From contig NZ_BKZV01000008.1 of the NCBI RefSeq assembly GCF_008974285.1, positions 62,001 to 126,000 of the forward strand: a stretch of 64,000 nucleotides of DNA, read 5' to 3'. Positions 17,673 to 26,543 of this stretch are shown here, in pieces. The DNA comes from Thermogemmatispora aurantia. Its GTDB lineage: Bacteria; Chloroflexota; Ktedonobacteria; Ktedonobacterales; Ktedonobacteraceae. The notes under the pieces were generated by a model. That model was not told the origin of the DNA. It saw only the letters and a program-made list of their open reading frames with translations, and did not search any database. Position numbers and translations under genes: made by a program. Every line of letters begins with the position of its first letter. Position 1 is the first letter of the stretch.

Positions 17673-17782
17673 AACTCTATTGCTCCTTTGCACGGCTGGG
17701 CGTACGGGCTACGGTTGGCTTGCTTGGCTGTAGTGGCTACGCTTCTTCCTTAACGGATAGAGCAGGGTCTTCCTTACCTGGG

Positions 17783-17810
17783 ATTATACTGAGCCGCGTC
17801 TTAGTGTCAA
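17783..17810 (-). promoter_or_regulatory. promoter of the iclR gene
   Basis: On the minus strand a perfect TTGACA (TGTCAA, 17805-17810) and a perfect TATAAT (ATTATA, 17783-17788) are 16 bases apart. The leader to the ATG is about 105 bases. The -35 lies in the first copy of a 10-bp direct repeat. Confidence 0.7.
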
Positions 17811-17823
17811 GCTAGTGTCAAGC
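17803..17823. repeat. direct repeat AGTGTCAAGC x2 at the iclR -35
   Basis: AGTGTCAAGC occurs at 17803-17812 and again at 17814-17823, one helical turn apart (11 bp). The first copy includes the -35 element of the iclR promoter. It may be a protein-binding site or a small duplication that doubles the -35. Confidence 0.5.
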
Positions 17824-17836
17824 AGATTGAGACAGT

Positions 17837-17853
17837 ATTTCAAATAATGAAAT
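17837..17853. promoter_or_regulatory. palindrome, candidate IclR operator
   Basis: ATTTCA-AATAA-TGAAAT is a perfect 6-bp inverted repeat with a 5-base centre, located between the two divergent transcription units. IclR-family operators are often A/T-rich palindromes with TTTC/GAAA-type arms. Binding is inferred from position and symmetry only. Confidence 0.45.
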
Positions 17854-18186
17854 TGCAATCTACACACTGATACCGTTTTGTGCTATGCTGGCAATGTAGG
17901 CAAGGTGGCTGGAACCGGCTCGACCTCAGCCCTGATTGGAGTCTGTGGCCGGGTCGAATCAGCCTGCGCAGGCATGGCCCCAAGTCGTACTGCCCAGCAA
18001 GCAAACAAGCAAAAAGGATTCGCCTGTTCTGAAGGAGTAGGGAGCGTAGTGCGTTTTGACTCCTGCGCTTGCTCGTAATCTACTGAGGGCCGGGGCTGGC
18101 TCTGAAGCTGGTCTCGACGAAGCGAGCTGCGGAGGAGCCACTGCCCGGGTCGCTGTTGACCTGCTGGACACAAAGGAGGCCAGCTA

Positions 18187-19278
18187 ATGTTTCGTACCTC
18201 GACGGGCGAAGAGATCTTCATCATTGACGCCCACACTCACCTCTGGGACGCCAGTCCTGCCAACCAGCGCAACCAGTACGGGCGCGGCTGGATCGACTGC
18301 TTCTATGATTATCACCGCAACCTTTCCCCAGCTGAGTATGTCTGGCCGCTCAGCGACTTCGAGCGCTATAGCCCGGAGCGCATGGCCCAGGATGAATTTG
18401 TCAAAGGCTATGTTGATATGGCCATTCTCCAGCCCACCTACCTCACCGAGTTCTTCATCAATGGCTTCAACACCATTGAGCAAAACAGTGTCATGAAACA
18501 GCGCTATCCTGAGCGCTTTATCCTCAATGGCGCCTGGGATGCGCGCGATGGTGATGCGGGCCTGGAGTATCTACGGCGCCAGAAAGACGAATGGGATATC
18601 AAAGGAGTCAAACTCTACACCGCGGAGTGGCGTGGCGCCTCCAAGGGCTACAAGCTCTCCAGCCCCGAAGCCTATCGTTACCTGGAGGAATGTGCCAGGT
18701 TGGGAATCACTAATATCCACGTGCACAAAGGCCCGACCATTTATCCTCTCAATCGTGATGCCTTCGATGTCGCTGATGTCGACGATGCTGCCTCCCATTT
18801 CCCCGAGCTAAATTTCATCGTTGAGCATGTCGGCCTGCCGCGTCTGGAAGATTTCTGCTGGATTGCTGTTCAGGAGAAAAACGTCTACGCCGGTCTGGCG
18901 GTGGCCCTGCCTTTTATTTACCCGCGCCCGCGCTACTTCGCTGAGATCATGGCTAACCTGCTCTTTTGGGTCGGGCCGGATAAGATCCTCTTTGGCAGCG
19001 ATTACGCCATCTGGGAGCCGCGCTGGCTAGTTGAGCGCTTCATGGCCTTCGAGTTGCCCCAGGATCTCAAGGACGAGTTCAAGGTTGATTTGACACTCGA
19101 TGTGAAGCGCAAAATTATGGGTCTGAATGCGGCGCGTCTCTACGGAATTGACCCCGAGGAGCAGCTTAAGAAGCTACGTAACGACGAGCTAGCCCAACAG
19201 GCGTCCACTGTAGAAGGTATGAGCAGGCCCCAAACGAGCGAGGCCAGCAGCTCTGCTCGGGCTGAGACAGGAGCTTGA
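18187..19278 (+). CDS. amidohydrolase family protein (propane monooxygenase-cluster type)
   Basis: A 363-residue TIM-barrel amidohydrolase of the amidohydrolase-2 type. Metal ligands can be read as His16/His18 in DAHTHLWD, an Asp/Glu pair later, the His of FIVEHVGLP and the Asp of LLFGSDYAIWEP. The last ~30 residues are Ser/Ala/Glu-rich and probably disordered. Proteins of this type are encoded beside soluble diiron propane/acetone/phenol monooxygenases (prm/mim), where they are thought to help assemble the hydroxylase; that link is from knowledge of such clusters. Start ATG at 18187 with AAAGGAGG upstream. First gene of a three-gene operon. Confidence 0.82.
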   Translation: MFRTSTGEEIFIIDAHTHLWDASPANQRNQYGRGWIDCFYDYHRNLSPAEYVWPLSDFERYSPERMAQDEFVKGYVDMAILQPTYLTEFFINGFNTIEQNSVMKQRYPERFILNGAWDARDGDAGLEYLRRQKDEWDIKGVKLYTAEWRGASKGYKLSSPEAYRYLEECARLGITNIHVHKGPTIYPLNRDAFDVADVDDAASHFPELNFIVEHVGLPRLEDFCWIAVQEKNVYAGLAVALPFIYPRPRYFAEIMANLLFWVGPDKILFGSDYAIWEPRWLVERFMAFELPQDLKDEFKVDLTLDVKRKIMGLNAARLYGIDPEEQLKKLRNDELAQQASTVEGMSRPQTSEASSSARAETGA

Positions 19279-19428
19279 GCTATGCTGAGCGGCGGCCAGG
19301 CAGCTCAGCCGGCGGCCAGAGCCTGGCCTGATTGCCAGGAGCTGTCGCTATCCGTGCAGCTGCTGTCCCGGCTGCCGCTCTCCGAATGGATGGACTGTAT
19401 CGATGGCGAGACAGGAGGAGAACGAACT

Positions 19429-20238
19429 ATGCCCATCCAAGAAGCCGTGAGCGCTCCCCTCGTGAGGCCAGAGCAAGTCTGGGCGGCCATCGCCGATGTC
19501 CTTGATCCCGAGCTAGATACGCCCCTGGTACGCCTGGGGTTCGTCGACCGTGTCGAAATCAGCGGGACGAAGGTCGACATCTTTTTGAAGCTACCGACCT
19601 TCTGGTGTGCTCCCAACTTTGCTTATCTGATGGTCTCAGACCTGGCCGAGAGAGCGCGAACCGTGCCAGGGGTGAGCAGCGTTCAAGTGCATCTACTCGA
19701 CCACTGTGAAGGAGAAACCATCTCAGAGGCAGTCAATAGTGGTCTCAGTTTTGCTGCAGCTTTTCCCAATGAGGTCACGACGGACAGCGACTTGCAGGAA
19801 TTGCGGCGTACCTTCCTGCGCAAGGGTTTTCTGACGCGTCAGGATCTCCTACTGCGTCGTTTGCTGCAAGCTGGCCTGAGTGAAGACGTGCTGAGGACGC
19901 GGCGTCTGGAAGATCTCTCTTGGGATGAAGCGGCTGATGTGGCCTGCGTGTGTCTACCTGGAGCCACCTTGCAGTTATCGACGCTGGGCAGGGCAGCCCG
20001 GGCCTATGTCGAACGTGGGCAGGCCCTGGGATTGTTGGGGGCAGGCAGACCCCTCTTTGTCGACGAGCAAGGGGAGCCTATCCCTGCCGGTGATTTGCAG
20101 AGCTTTCTGCGCCGTCTGCGCTCTGTGCGCCTGAGCCTGCTCTTCAATACGGCTATGTGTAGCGCTCTCTTTCGCACTCGTTACCAGCACGCTGGCGCAG
20201 AGACAGCGCACAACGAAGAAGGAGAGAATCCCCTATGA
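19429..20238 (+). CDS. MIP18/DUF59-family iron-sulfur (metal-sulfur) cluster assembly protein
   Basis: A 269-residue protein. Residues ~12-105 form a MIP18/DUF59 domain (VWAAIADVLDPELDTPLVRLGFV, then a FWCAPNFAYLMVSDL segment with the conserved Cys). The remaining ~165 residues are an extension typical of the versions found in monooxygenase clusters. The frame is open back to 19282, but AGGAGG at 19413-19418 correctly precedes ATG 19429, whereas the 49 extra residues look unstructured. The stop overlaps the next ATG by 4 bases (ATGA), so it is translationally coupled to the dehydrogenase. It probably helps load or mature iron centres in a partner enzyme not encoded here. Confidence 0.8.
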   Translation: MPIQEAVSAPLVRPEQVWAAIADVLDPELDTPLVRLGFVDRVEISGTKVDIFLKLPTFWCAPNFAYLMVSDLAERARTVPGVSSVQVHLLDHCEGETISEAVNSGLSFAAAFPNEVTTDSDLQELRRTFLRKGFLTRQDLLLRRLLQAGLSEDVLRTRRLEDLSWDEAADVACVCLPGATLQLSTLGRAARAYVERGQALGLLGAGRPLFVDEQGEPIPAGDLQSFLRRLRSVRLSLLFNTAMCSALFRTRYQHAGAETAHNEEGENPL

Positions 20239-21269
20239 AAGCCGTTCGTCTCCATGCCTACAATCAATCGCCAGTGGTTGAGGAGGTGCCTGAACCGAGT
20301 ATCAGTGGCCCCTTCGATGTCATTGTGCGCATTGGAGGGGCTGGCCTCTGTCGCACTGATCTGCACATTGTCGAAGGGCAGTGGGCCGAGAAGTCGGGTG
20401 TAACGCTGCCGTATACGCTAGGGCACGAAAATGCTGGCTGGGTGCATGCCATCGGTTCAGCGGTCAGCAACGTTGCCATCGGCGATACGGTCATTGTGCA
20501 TCCACTCATTACCTGTGGCTTCTGCCGGGCTTGTCGTGCCGGGAACGACATGCACTGTGCCAACTCAGCCTTCCCGGGGATTTCCACCGATGGTGGTATG
20601 GCCACTTTTCTAAAGACCACGGCGCGCGCGGTGGTCAAGCTTGATCCCTCTCTAGCTCCCAAGGACATCGCGGCCCTGGCCGATGCCGGCCTGACGGCCT
20701 ACCACGCTGTTAAGAAGGCCGTGCCTCTGCTCTATCCTGGCACCAAGGCAGTGGTTATCGGAGCCGGTGGGTTGGGTCATATCGGCGTCCAGTGTCTCAA
20801 GGCTCTGACTCCCGCTGAAGTGATCGTTGTCGACAAGTCGGCGGAAGCTCTGGAGCTGGCGCGCGGCTGGGGAGCGGATCACACGGTGCTGGCCGATGGC
20901 AGTGAGGTGAGCAGGGTGCGCGAGATAACCGAAGGCCAGGGCGCCGAGGTGATCCTGGATTTCGTGGGCGAGGGCGGCGCTCTGGAAAGCGGGATTGCCA
21001 TGCTGCGCCGCGCCGGCTACTACTACGTCATCGGCTACGGCGGTCGTCTGGTTGTGCCGACCATTGATATTATCTCGACCGAGATTAACTTTATCGGCAA
21101 CCTGGTCGGAACCTACAACGATCTGGTCGAGCTGATGGCGCTGACAGCACAGGGGAAGGTCCGGCTGCATACGGCGGTCTATCCACTAGAGGCGGCCCTG
21201 GATGCCATTCACGACCTGGAGAGCGGGCGCCTGCACGGGCGCGGCATTCTGGTGCCTGAAGGCGCCTGA
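20235..21269 (+). CDS. zinc-dependent alcohol dehydrogenase (MDR family)
   Basis: A 344-residue medium-chain dehydrogenase. Catalytic zinc ligands are Cys39 (GLCRTDLH), His64-Glu65 (GHENAG) and a later Cys; structural zinc is held by Cys94, Cys97, Cys100 and Cys108 (CGFCRACRAGNDMHC). The Rossmann motif is VVIGAGGLGHIG, and an Asp after the second strand (VVDKS) suggests NAD+ over NADP+. In propane-type clusters this enzyme oxidises the secondary alcohol made by the monooxygenase. With no monooxygenase here, another alcohol source must exist. It starts inside the stop of the preceding gene. Confidence 0.88.
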   Translation: MKAVRLHAYNQSPVVEEVPEPSISGPFDVIVRIGGAGLCRTDLHIVEGQWAEKSGVTLPYTLGHENAGWVHAIGSAVSNVAIGDTVIVHPLITCGFCRACRAGNDMHCANSAFPGISTDGGMATFLKTTARAVVKLDPSLAPKDIAALADAGLTAYHAVKKAVPLLYPGTKAVVIGAGGLGHIGVQCLKALTPAEVIVVDKSAEALELARGWGADHTVLADGSEVSRVREITEGQGAEVILDFVGEGGALESGIAMLRRAGYYYVIGYGGRLVVPTIDIISTEINFIGNLVGTYNDLVELMALTAQGKVRLHTAVYPLEAALDAIHDLESGRLHGRGILVPEGA

Positions 21270-21304
21270 AGGGGAACCAGGCGCTGGCAAAGTGCCTGTG
21301 AGCA

Positions 21305-21380
21305 GGAGAGAGGGGACTGGTCATAGGCACCTGTGCTCACCACCCTGCAGGGGGACCAGTCTTTAACTGGCCCCCTCTCC
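21305..21380 (+). terminator. probable terminator region after the dehydrogenase operon
   Basis: GGAGAGAGGGGACTGGT (21305-21321) can pair with ACCAGT (21355-21360) and then CCCCTCTCC (about 21372-21380). Alternatively a compact hairpin CCAGT-CTTTA-ACTGG (21356-21370) forms, followed by a pyrimidine-rich tract ending in TTCTT. Two competing structures are possible. Confidence 0.4.
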
Positions 21381-21523
21381 TCTTCTTGACAAAGCAGGGT
21401 CGGGCTTCCTCCTCAGATGGGCGGGCTGCTGGCTGATATCTCAACTCATTCGCGCGAAGGGCAGAGCTGCTTTATAGCGCTATATCCGAGGTTGCTTCTG
21501 AGCAAGAGCATCTCTGTAAGACC

Positions 21524-21552
21524 TTGATTCTGTCAATATCCCATGATATAAA
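21524..21552 (+). promoter_or_regulatory. candidate sigma70 promoter
   Basis: TTGATT (21524-21529) and TATAAA (21547-21552) are separated by 17 bases in a locally A/T-rich patch. It points into the uncertain reading frame at 21601-22101 and supports the idea that this region is, or once was, expressed. Confidence 0.45.
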
Positions 21553-21729
21553 CTAATATAGTTAGATCCAATTTAGCAGTTAGACTGGCTGCATTCATAA
21601 AGACTGGAGTCCCACCGCTTCGATCCCTACCATCACCGATTTGGCCAAAGGTCGTGTCAGATCGGCACGACGCAGACAGGCATAAAAAAGTATGATCTGG
21701 CCAGCGTACTCCACAGACCACACCGCATA

Positions 21730-22101
21730 GTGAGGCAGAGTAGAAGAATCCCGATCCTGGGAAAGGGTCGGGAGGTGCATCCCGCAGTCAACTTTACTCT
21801 CACTGTTGAAGCTGAAATTGACTATGTATTCTATAGGGATCAGTTTATCTGTGGTTATGGCGTAGGTCTGGCCTCCGCTGATCCTCTCTATGCCGAAGTT
21901 AGTGAGATGGGTGATCTTTATATTAACGGCAATCTGATTGATGGAACCGATACGGTAGGTATCGCTTTTACAGCGGATGAAACGGCGTGTTACGTGGGAG
22001 CCTCTGGCTCTTTCTGGGAGATGTACATCACTGGAGCTGCTGAGTGGCTTGCTGGGCCAGTGTTGTTCCAGGATGCTGATCTCTGGTCCTTCCAGCCTTA
22101 A
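21730..22101 (+). CDS. hypothetical protein or gene remnant
   Basis: A reading frame of up to 123 residues with GTG start and no good ribosome site; the frame is open back to 21601. Composition is protein-like (alternating VNFTLTVEAEID, GDLYINGNLIDGTDTVGIAFTADE, SFWEMYITGAAEW), suggesting a beta-rich domain, but I recognise no family. The overlapping minus-strand frame (21595-22341) has an Arg/Ser/Leu-rich composition typical of a shadow. The missing start and the neighbouring frameshifted gene make a truncated remnant plausible. It lies about 180 bases after a candidate promoter. Confidence 0.35.
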   Translation: MRQSRRIPILGKGREVHPAVNFTLTVEAEIDYVFYRDQFICGYGVGLASADPLYAEVSEMGDLYINGNLIDGTDTVGIAFTADETACYVGASGSFWEMYITGAAEWLAGPVLFQDADLWSFQP

Positions 22102-22629
22102 CACGAAGGGGTAGCTAGATCTGGTCAGGGGCTTTTTCCTTCTGCTCTGCTGATAGTTGGGAAGGGAGGGGGAAGGCAACATATCCCCACGAGGAAGGTG
22201 GAATCCTGCTACAACCTTCCTCCTCTCATGGGAAAGACAGAGAGTGAGCGACAGCGCTCGTGAGAGAGGTTGACCAACACTCTCCAGGAAAATGGCTGAG
22301 AGAAACCTGCTCATTGCGAGCGAGAAGGAGAGAATTACCATGTTCCTTCACATGAAGCCCTGGATTCAAGCACTGCTGCTGCTCTCTCCAAGGCGTCCCC
22401 CTGGCTTTGATCAACTGGCAGAAGAGTTGCGTTCCAGATTCGGGGGAGAGCAGGCGCGCTCCTGGAGCGAGGATGTCCTGGGGGACATTCCGATTGGAGA
22501 GCAAGAGATCCCGAAGCCTCCTCAAAATCAGCCCTCCTGGCATATCCGAAGAATTGGAAAAAGGGCCTCAGTGACTCTCAGTGAGGGGCGATCAGTCAGA
22601 GATACTATCCAGGATGAGCCGTTCTGGCC
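22102..22629. other. non-coding or decayed stretch
   Basis: Frames are open here, and one plus-strand frame runs from 22292 to 22870, but before about 22640 its composition is not convincing. I see no promoter, terminator or repeat. It is probably degraded sequence between two gene remnants. Confidence 0.35.
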
Positions 22630-23031
22630 GGGCCTGCTGCAGCCGCAGGTAAGCCTGCTCCTGTCCCTTGGCAACGGTGTAGTGGTGGCCCGTCTTCCCC
22701 AGCTCATTCCCTTCATCATCTACTGTGTTGTCTGTGGAGAAGGGAATCCCGAGCTGTCGTTTGAAATTAGCGGTCCGTATGACCAGGCTACGCCGGCCCG
22801 CTCTGTCCTGCGTTCCGCTCCCCGGAGCTTGCAGATGCGCCCTTTGAGCCTTTTTTTGGCCAACATGTGACGACCTATCCGCCTGGCAAGGCCGTCGTGC
22901 GGGAAGCCGTGCAACCTGTCTTTGAAGCTGAAGGATTACATCTTGTGGTAGCCAGATTGAACGGCCTTGAAGCCGGGCGTCTCCCCCTGATGGTAAAGGT
23001 AGCCGCCCAGGAACAAACCTCTGTCTTCTAG
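22630..23031 (+). pseudogene. frameshifted remnant of a small beta-sandwich protein (DUF6941-like)
   Basis: Two frames together give a sensible protein. The first reads ARLPQLIPFIIYCVV and PELSFEISGPYDQA up to about 22790. The second, shifted by one, continues from about 22803 with RSPELADAPFEPFFGQHV and GLHLVVARLNGLEAGRLPL, then a stop at 23029-23031. The pattern (a 'rLPqliPf..Y' strand early, a 'l.v.rl.G.e.grlPL.V' strand at the end) recalls small DUF6941-type proteins. The family call is from memory of that pattern. The shift lies near the Arg/Pro/Ala-rich GC stretch at 22790-22810. Either a real pseudogene or a sequencing indel. Confidence 0.45.
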
Positions 23032-23291
23032 TATTCGGGCTAGTTTGGCTGGAGTGGAGCACGGAAAGCACGCTCTGGTGACGCTGGGCTTTCGAAGGCG
23101 CGGAACGTCTGCCAGATGCCACCTGAAAGCCGGCTCATGGCCTTAGCCAGGCGGCACAGTGTAGCCACTTTCAGATCAGAAGAGAGGAGAGCGGCCAGGG
23201 AGCAGCCCGCACTGACAGGGCGGCTGCTGGCGACCGCTCCCTTTCCTCTGTCTAACAAAGCGGGGTCGGAGCCTGTCCTCTGCCGCGTTAG

Positions 23292-24857
23292 CTATTGGTT
23301 GGCACTGGGAGCGGCCTCGTCGGTCACTAGTTCGCCGGAGACACTCCCAAGAGTCGAGCGCTGCTGCTCAAAGCGTCCCCACAGATAGAAGATAACAGCC
23401 ACCACCAAGACAATCGCGATCGGCAGCAGCTGAGTCAACTCATAGGTCAAGCGACTGATCTGGTAGCCGCTGACCGTTTCGTCCGTAGGGACCAATGTAA
23501 AATAGGCTGTCAGCAGCACTGACGCCAGAGCCAGCAGAGTTACGATCCAGGGACCGACCATGCCCCCGGGCACCCGATAAGGGCGCTCCACCTCTGGATA
23601 CTTGTAACGCAAGACAATGTAGGAGATGAAGATAAACGCATAGGAGAGAGCCGTTGTCGAAATTGTGAAGCCCAGTACCAGTGAGAACAGTGTTGACAGC
23701 TCGCCGGAGCCGAAAGCAGTCACCAGAATCGCTGCCACCATCGCCACTGTTGCCACCGTACCCGAAAGCAAGTTCGTGGCCAGTGGGGTACCGAAGCGAG
23801 CGCTGAAGCGTCCCAGAATCAGCGGGGCGGCCCCGTCGAGAGCCGTCACCGCATAGGTGCGATCGGCCCCCATCAGCCAGGTACCGCCGGCGCTGGCCAA
23901 AGTCAGAATCAGAGCCAGGGCGATCAACCAGCCGAGGGCCGTCGCCACTGGAGTGGGCAAAACACTCGCCACCGCCTGGTAGGCATCGAGGAAGCCCCCA
24001 ACGTTGGAGAGCTGATTTTTCGGCAGCGCTAACAGAATCACCAGAATCGGGATCGCATAGGCCAACACCCCGATCACACCGGCGCGTAGCAGTGAGCGAG
24101 GGACATCGCGCTGAGGCTCAAACATCTCCTCTCCCGCTCCGTTCTGCAGCTCAAAGCCGGCCCAATTGAAGACCAGCACCGGAATAATGCTACTGAAAAT
24201 GAGCCCCAGATTCGTGGTCGGCAGCAGGTCCCCCCAGCTCAAGTGAGCGCCGCTTGCCTTACCCCCGAAGAAGAAAGCCAAAGCCAGAATCACAAACAGC
24301 CCCAGCAGGGAGAGCTTCAAAATAATCCCGATCGTCGAGAACCACTTCCCGATGCGCAGAGAGACGATTGCGCTCCAGGTCGTGAACCAGATAAAGATCA
24401 GAGCGATCAATATCTCAACGATTGCATCGCTAACTTTACTTCCACCGAAGAGCACATCGCTGTTCCCGAACCAGAACGTCTTCAAAGCGGCGATAGTGGT
24501 CACAGCCAGGGTCCCGCCGACCCAGAGTGGATTAGACACCCAATAGAAGATCGAAGCAATGGCTGCAAAGAAGCGCCCGCCGGCCAGCTTGCACCAGACG
24601 TAGATGCCACCCTCCTCCGGGAAGGTGCTGCCCAGCTCGGCCGTCAGCAGGCCATATGGAATCAGAAACGTAAGAGCTGTAATCAGCAACCAGGGGAACA
24701 CCTGGCCTCCCTGGGAAGAGACGGCCCCCAGCGTATCGATATTGATCATGGCTGTCAAGGTAAAACAGACCATGAAGAAGAGCGACAGCTCCTTGCGCAG
24801 CTTACGCTTCTCTTTCTGGGCTGCCTCGCTCAACATGAGCGGTTGCTGCTCTAACAT
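23292..24857 (-). CDS. APC-family amino acid permease
   Basis: A 521-residue polytopic protein with about 12 hydrophobic segments and the APC-family opening (FFMVCFTLTAMINIDTLGAVSSQGGQVFPW, then YGLLTAELGSTFPEEGGIYVWCKLAGG). The unwound TM1 and the conserved Glu-rich TM2 of the family are visible, and NWAGFELQNGAGEEMFEPQRDVPRSL is the family's TM6-loop motif. It resembles the glutamate/GABA-antiporter and related branches rather than LysP types. The substrate cannot be assigned. ATG at 24855-24857 has AAGGAGG upstream. The next gene on the same strand is another APC permease, 149 bases upstream. Confidence 0.85.
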   Translation of the reverse strand: MLEQQPLMLSEAAQKEKRKLRKELSLFFMVCFTLTAMINIDTLGAVSSQGGQVFPWLLITALTFLIPYGLLTAELGSTFPEEGGIYVWCKLAGGRFFAAIASIFYWVSNPLWVGGTLAVTTIAALKTFWFGNSDVLFGGSKVSDAIVEILIALIFIWFTTWSAIVSLRIGKWFSTIGIILKLSLLGLFVILALAFFFGGKASGAHLSWGDLLPTTNLGLIFSSIIPVLVFNWAGFELQNGAGEEMFEPQRDVPRSLLRAGVIGVLAYAIPILVILLALPKNQLSNVGGFLDAYQAVASVLPTPVATALGWLIALALILTLASAGGTWLMGADRTYAVTALDGAAPLILGRFSARFGTPLATNLLSGTVATVAMVAAILVTAFGSGELSTLFSLVLGFTISTTALSYAFIFISYIVLRYKYPEVERPYRVPGGMVGPWIVTLLALASVLLTAYFTLVPTDETVSGYQISRLTYELTQLLPIAIVLVVAVIFYLWGRFEQQRSTLGSVSGELVTDEAAPSANQ

Positions 24858-25006
24858 CGCAAGCCTCCTTAAGATTGATCTTGTACGGTATCATCAGCCG
24901 AACCTGGACAGATAGTCAAGGAAAGCAGGGAGGGCAAGCTGTCCGCTCACTATGGGATGGGCACTTGCTTCCCCATGAGCAGCCTGTCTTCCTTCTCTTT
25001 CATGGA

Positions 25007-26515
25007 TTACAAACCGGCCTGCCCCCGCCAGCGCTCCCAGCTGGCTTCACTGCGGGCCACCATACTGCCCAGCAATCCCAGGGTAAGACAGGCGAGTGTT
25101 GTGCCGCCGACTGCCAGCCACCAGGCCGTGGGAGTCAGCAGATCAGGAATCCAGGAATTCAGCAACGTATCCACACTTGCCAGCAGGCAGGAGAGGGTTC
25201 CCAACAGGGCAAGCACCCAGAACACAGGTAAAGGGAGAATCCGGTACTTCTGGAAGAGCGCTGGCTGACGCCGTGCAGCCACGAGAACGTCGATAAAGAG
25301 AAAAGGGATCGAAGTGAGCCAGACCAGCGTGAGCGCGGCCAGGGAGACCGTGAAAATGATCGTCGACAAGTCGGCAGGCTGACCAATGGGGAAAAGGTAG
25401 GGAAGGGCGAAATAGCTAAGGGCGGTAAAAACCAGAGCCACTGCCGACTGGAAGTAAATGGCGTTGGCTGGAGCGCGTACGCGATTCAGCTTGGCCAGGC
25501 TTGTCGGCAGGTGCCCATCGATGGCTGCGACCAGCAACAAACGCGCAAAGGTGTAATTGTAAATCAACGGGGCGATTACGAAGAAGCAGAGCAGGCAGAC
25601 TGCCGTCACGTTGCCTGCGATTCGTCCCAGTGCCTGATCAACCAGGCTGATAAAGACAACAGGATCAGAGGCTCCCTGTGGGCCACGAACCACAAGCACG
25701 GCAAAGGTGGTCACAAGGTAGCTGGCAAAAACGAGCAGGCTGCCCCAGCGCAGATGGGAGCGAATCACTTGCCTGCGCTGCTCAGGGCGGATTTCACTGG
25801 CCATCGCCAGAGGGACCTCAGTGCCCAGGTAAGATTGGATGAGAAAGCCGAAGAGCACAAAGTTGGCTGGTCCTGGTTGCCAGTCGTCCAGATGACTGAA
25901 GCTGGTGGCTGGTGCGTGACCGGTGAAGAGCCAGGCGAAAGTTGCCACAGTGATCAGGAGCACTGCCAGCAGAAGCAAGCCTACTGTGACATTCAGCACT
26001 CCTTGTAACACGCGCAGTGGCTGCACAGTCAGGACAGTGCTCAGGAGAATAAGAATGGCTAGCACCACTCCCTGTTGCCAGGGGGCGGTCAGCCAACCAT
26101 CGTGCAAACCTTGGAGATAAGTAATGGCTGTGCCGAAGCCGCTGACGAGGGCTAGAATGCCTGGAAGCCAGGCACAGAAGGCAGCAAAGAAACCCCAGAA
26201 GGTTCCCAGAGTACGATAGGTCCAGTTGTAGAGAGCGCCCTCGTGGGGAAACAACAGGCCCAGCTGCGCCGTGCTCAAGACACAGGGAAGAAAGAAGGCT
26301 ACTCCGCAGATCAGCCAGTAGAGGAGGGAAACTACGCCAGCGGCAGCCGCTGTGGCACTGTTCGTTAAGTAGAAGATGGCTGCAAAGAAGATAGCTGTCA
26401 TGTCCAACTTGCTGAGGACAGGAGGCATCACCCGTTCCACGTAGTGCTCGGAAGGTAGTGCGCTTCCTGATGGTGGATGTGTTGCTAGCTGGGCAGCAGA
26501 ACTCTCCACTTCCAT
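25007..26515 (-). CDS. APC-family permease, second copy
   Basis: A 502-residue, roughly 12-TM APC permease. Motifs include FFAAIFYLTNSATAAAAGVVSLLYW in TM1, LGLLFPHEGALYNWTYRTLG in TM2 and FGFLIQSYLGTEVPLAMASEIRPEQRRQVIRS around TM6. It is only distantly similar to its neighbour, so this is not a recent duplication. ATG at 26513-26515; the Shine-Dalgarno region is a GAAA tetranucleotide repeat ending in AAAGGGA, an unusual arrangement described separately. Probably cotranscribed with the downstream permease. Substrate unknown. Confidence 0.83.
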   Translation of the reverse strand: MEVESSAAQLATHPPSGSALPSEHYVERVMPPVLSKLDMTAIFFAAIFYLTNSATAAAAGVVSLLYWLICGVAFFLPCVLSTAQLGLLFPHEGALYNWTYRTLGTFWGFFAAFCAWLPGILALVSGFGTAITYLQGLHDGWLTAPWQQGVVLAILILLSTVLTVQPLRVLQGVLNVTVGLLLLAVLLITVATFAWLFTGHAPATSFSHLDDWQPGPANFVLFGFLIQSYLGTEVPLAMASEIRPEQRRQVIRSHLRWGSLLVFASYLVTTFAVLVVRGPQGASDPVVFISLVDQALGRIAGNVTAVCLLCFFVIAPLIYNYTFARLLLVAAIDGHLPTSLAKLNRVRAPANAIYFQSAVALVFTALSYFALPYLFPIGQPADLSTIIFTVSLAALTLVWLTSIPFLFIDVLVAARRQPALFQKYRILPLPVFWVLALLGTLSCLLASVDTLLNSWIPDLLTPTAWWLAVGGTTLACLTLGLLGSMVARSEASWERWRGQAGL

Positions 26516-26523
26516 AAGGTCCC

Positions 26524-26543
26524 TTTCTTTCTTTCTTTCTTTT
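26524..26543. repeat. (TTTC)4 tetranucleotide repeat at a ribosome-binding site
   Basis: Four TTTC units plus TTTT, read as GAAA units on the minus strand, lie 8-28 bases upstream of the permease ATG and overlap its Shine-Dalgarno region. Slippage would alter the purine tract and the leader length but not the coding frame. Confidence 0.7.

Larger units (their letters stand above)
17673..18186. other. divergent control region iclR / amidohydrolase operon
   Basis: This 514-base gap contains the iclR promoter, a direct repeat and a palindrome, each listed separately. I could not find a convincing plus-strand promoter: TTGACT at 18055-18060 has only a 14-base spacing to TAATCT. No gene is seen. 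Confidence 0.5.

Noticed and set aside
18055..18070. TTGACT as -35 of the amidohydrolase operon
   Set aside because: The only TAATCT -10 is 14 bases away, too close for a normal promoter.
21595..22341. Long minus-strand open frame (248 codons)
   Set aside because: Composition is rich in Arg, Ser and Leu with no domain; the plus-strand frame has better protein-like features, and no ribosome site fits the minus start.
22592..23122. Minus-strand 176-codon frame
   Set aside because: Gln/Arg/Ser-rich shadow of the frameshifted plus-strand remnant; no start context.
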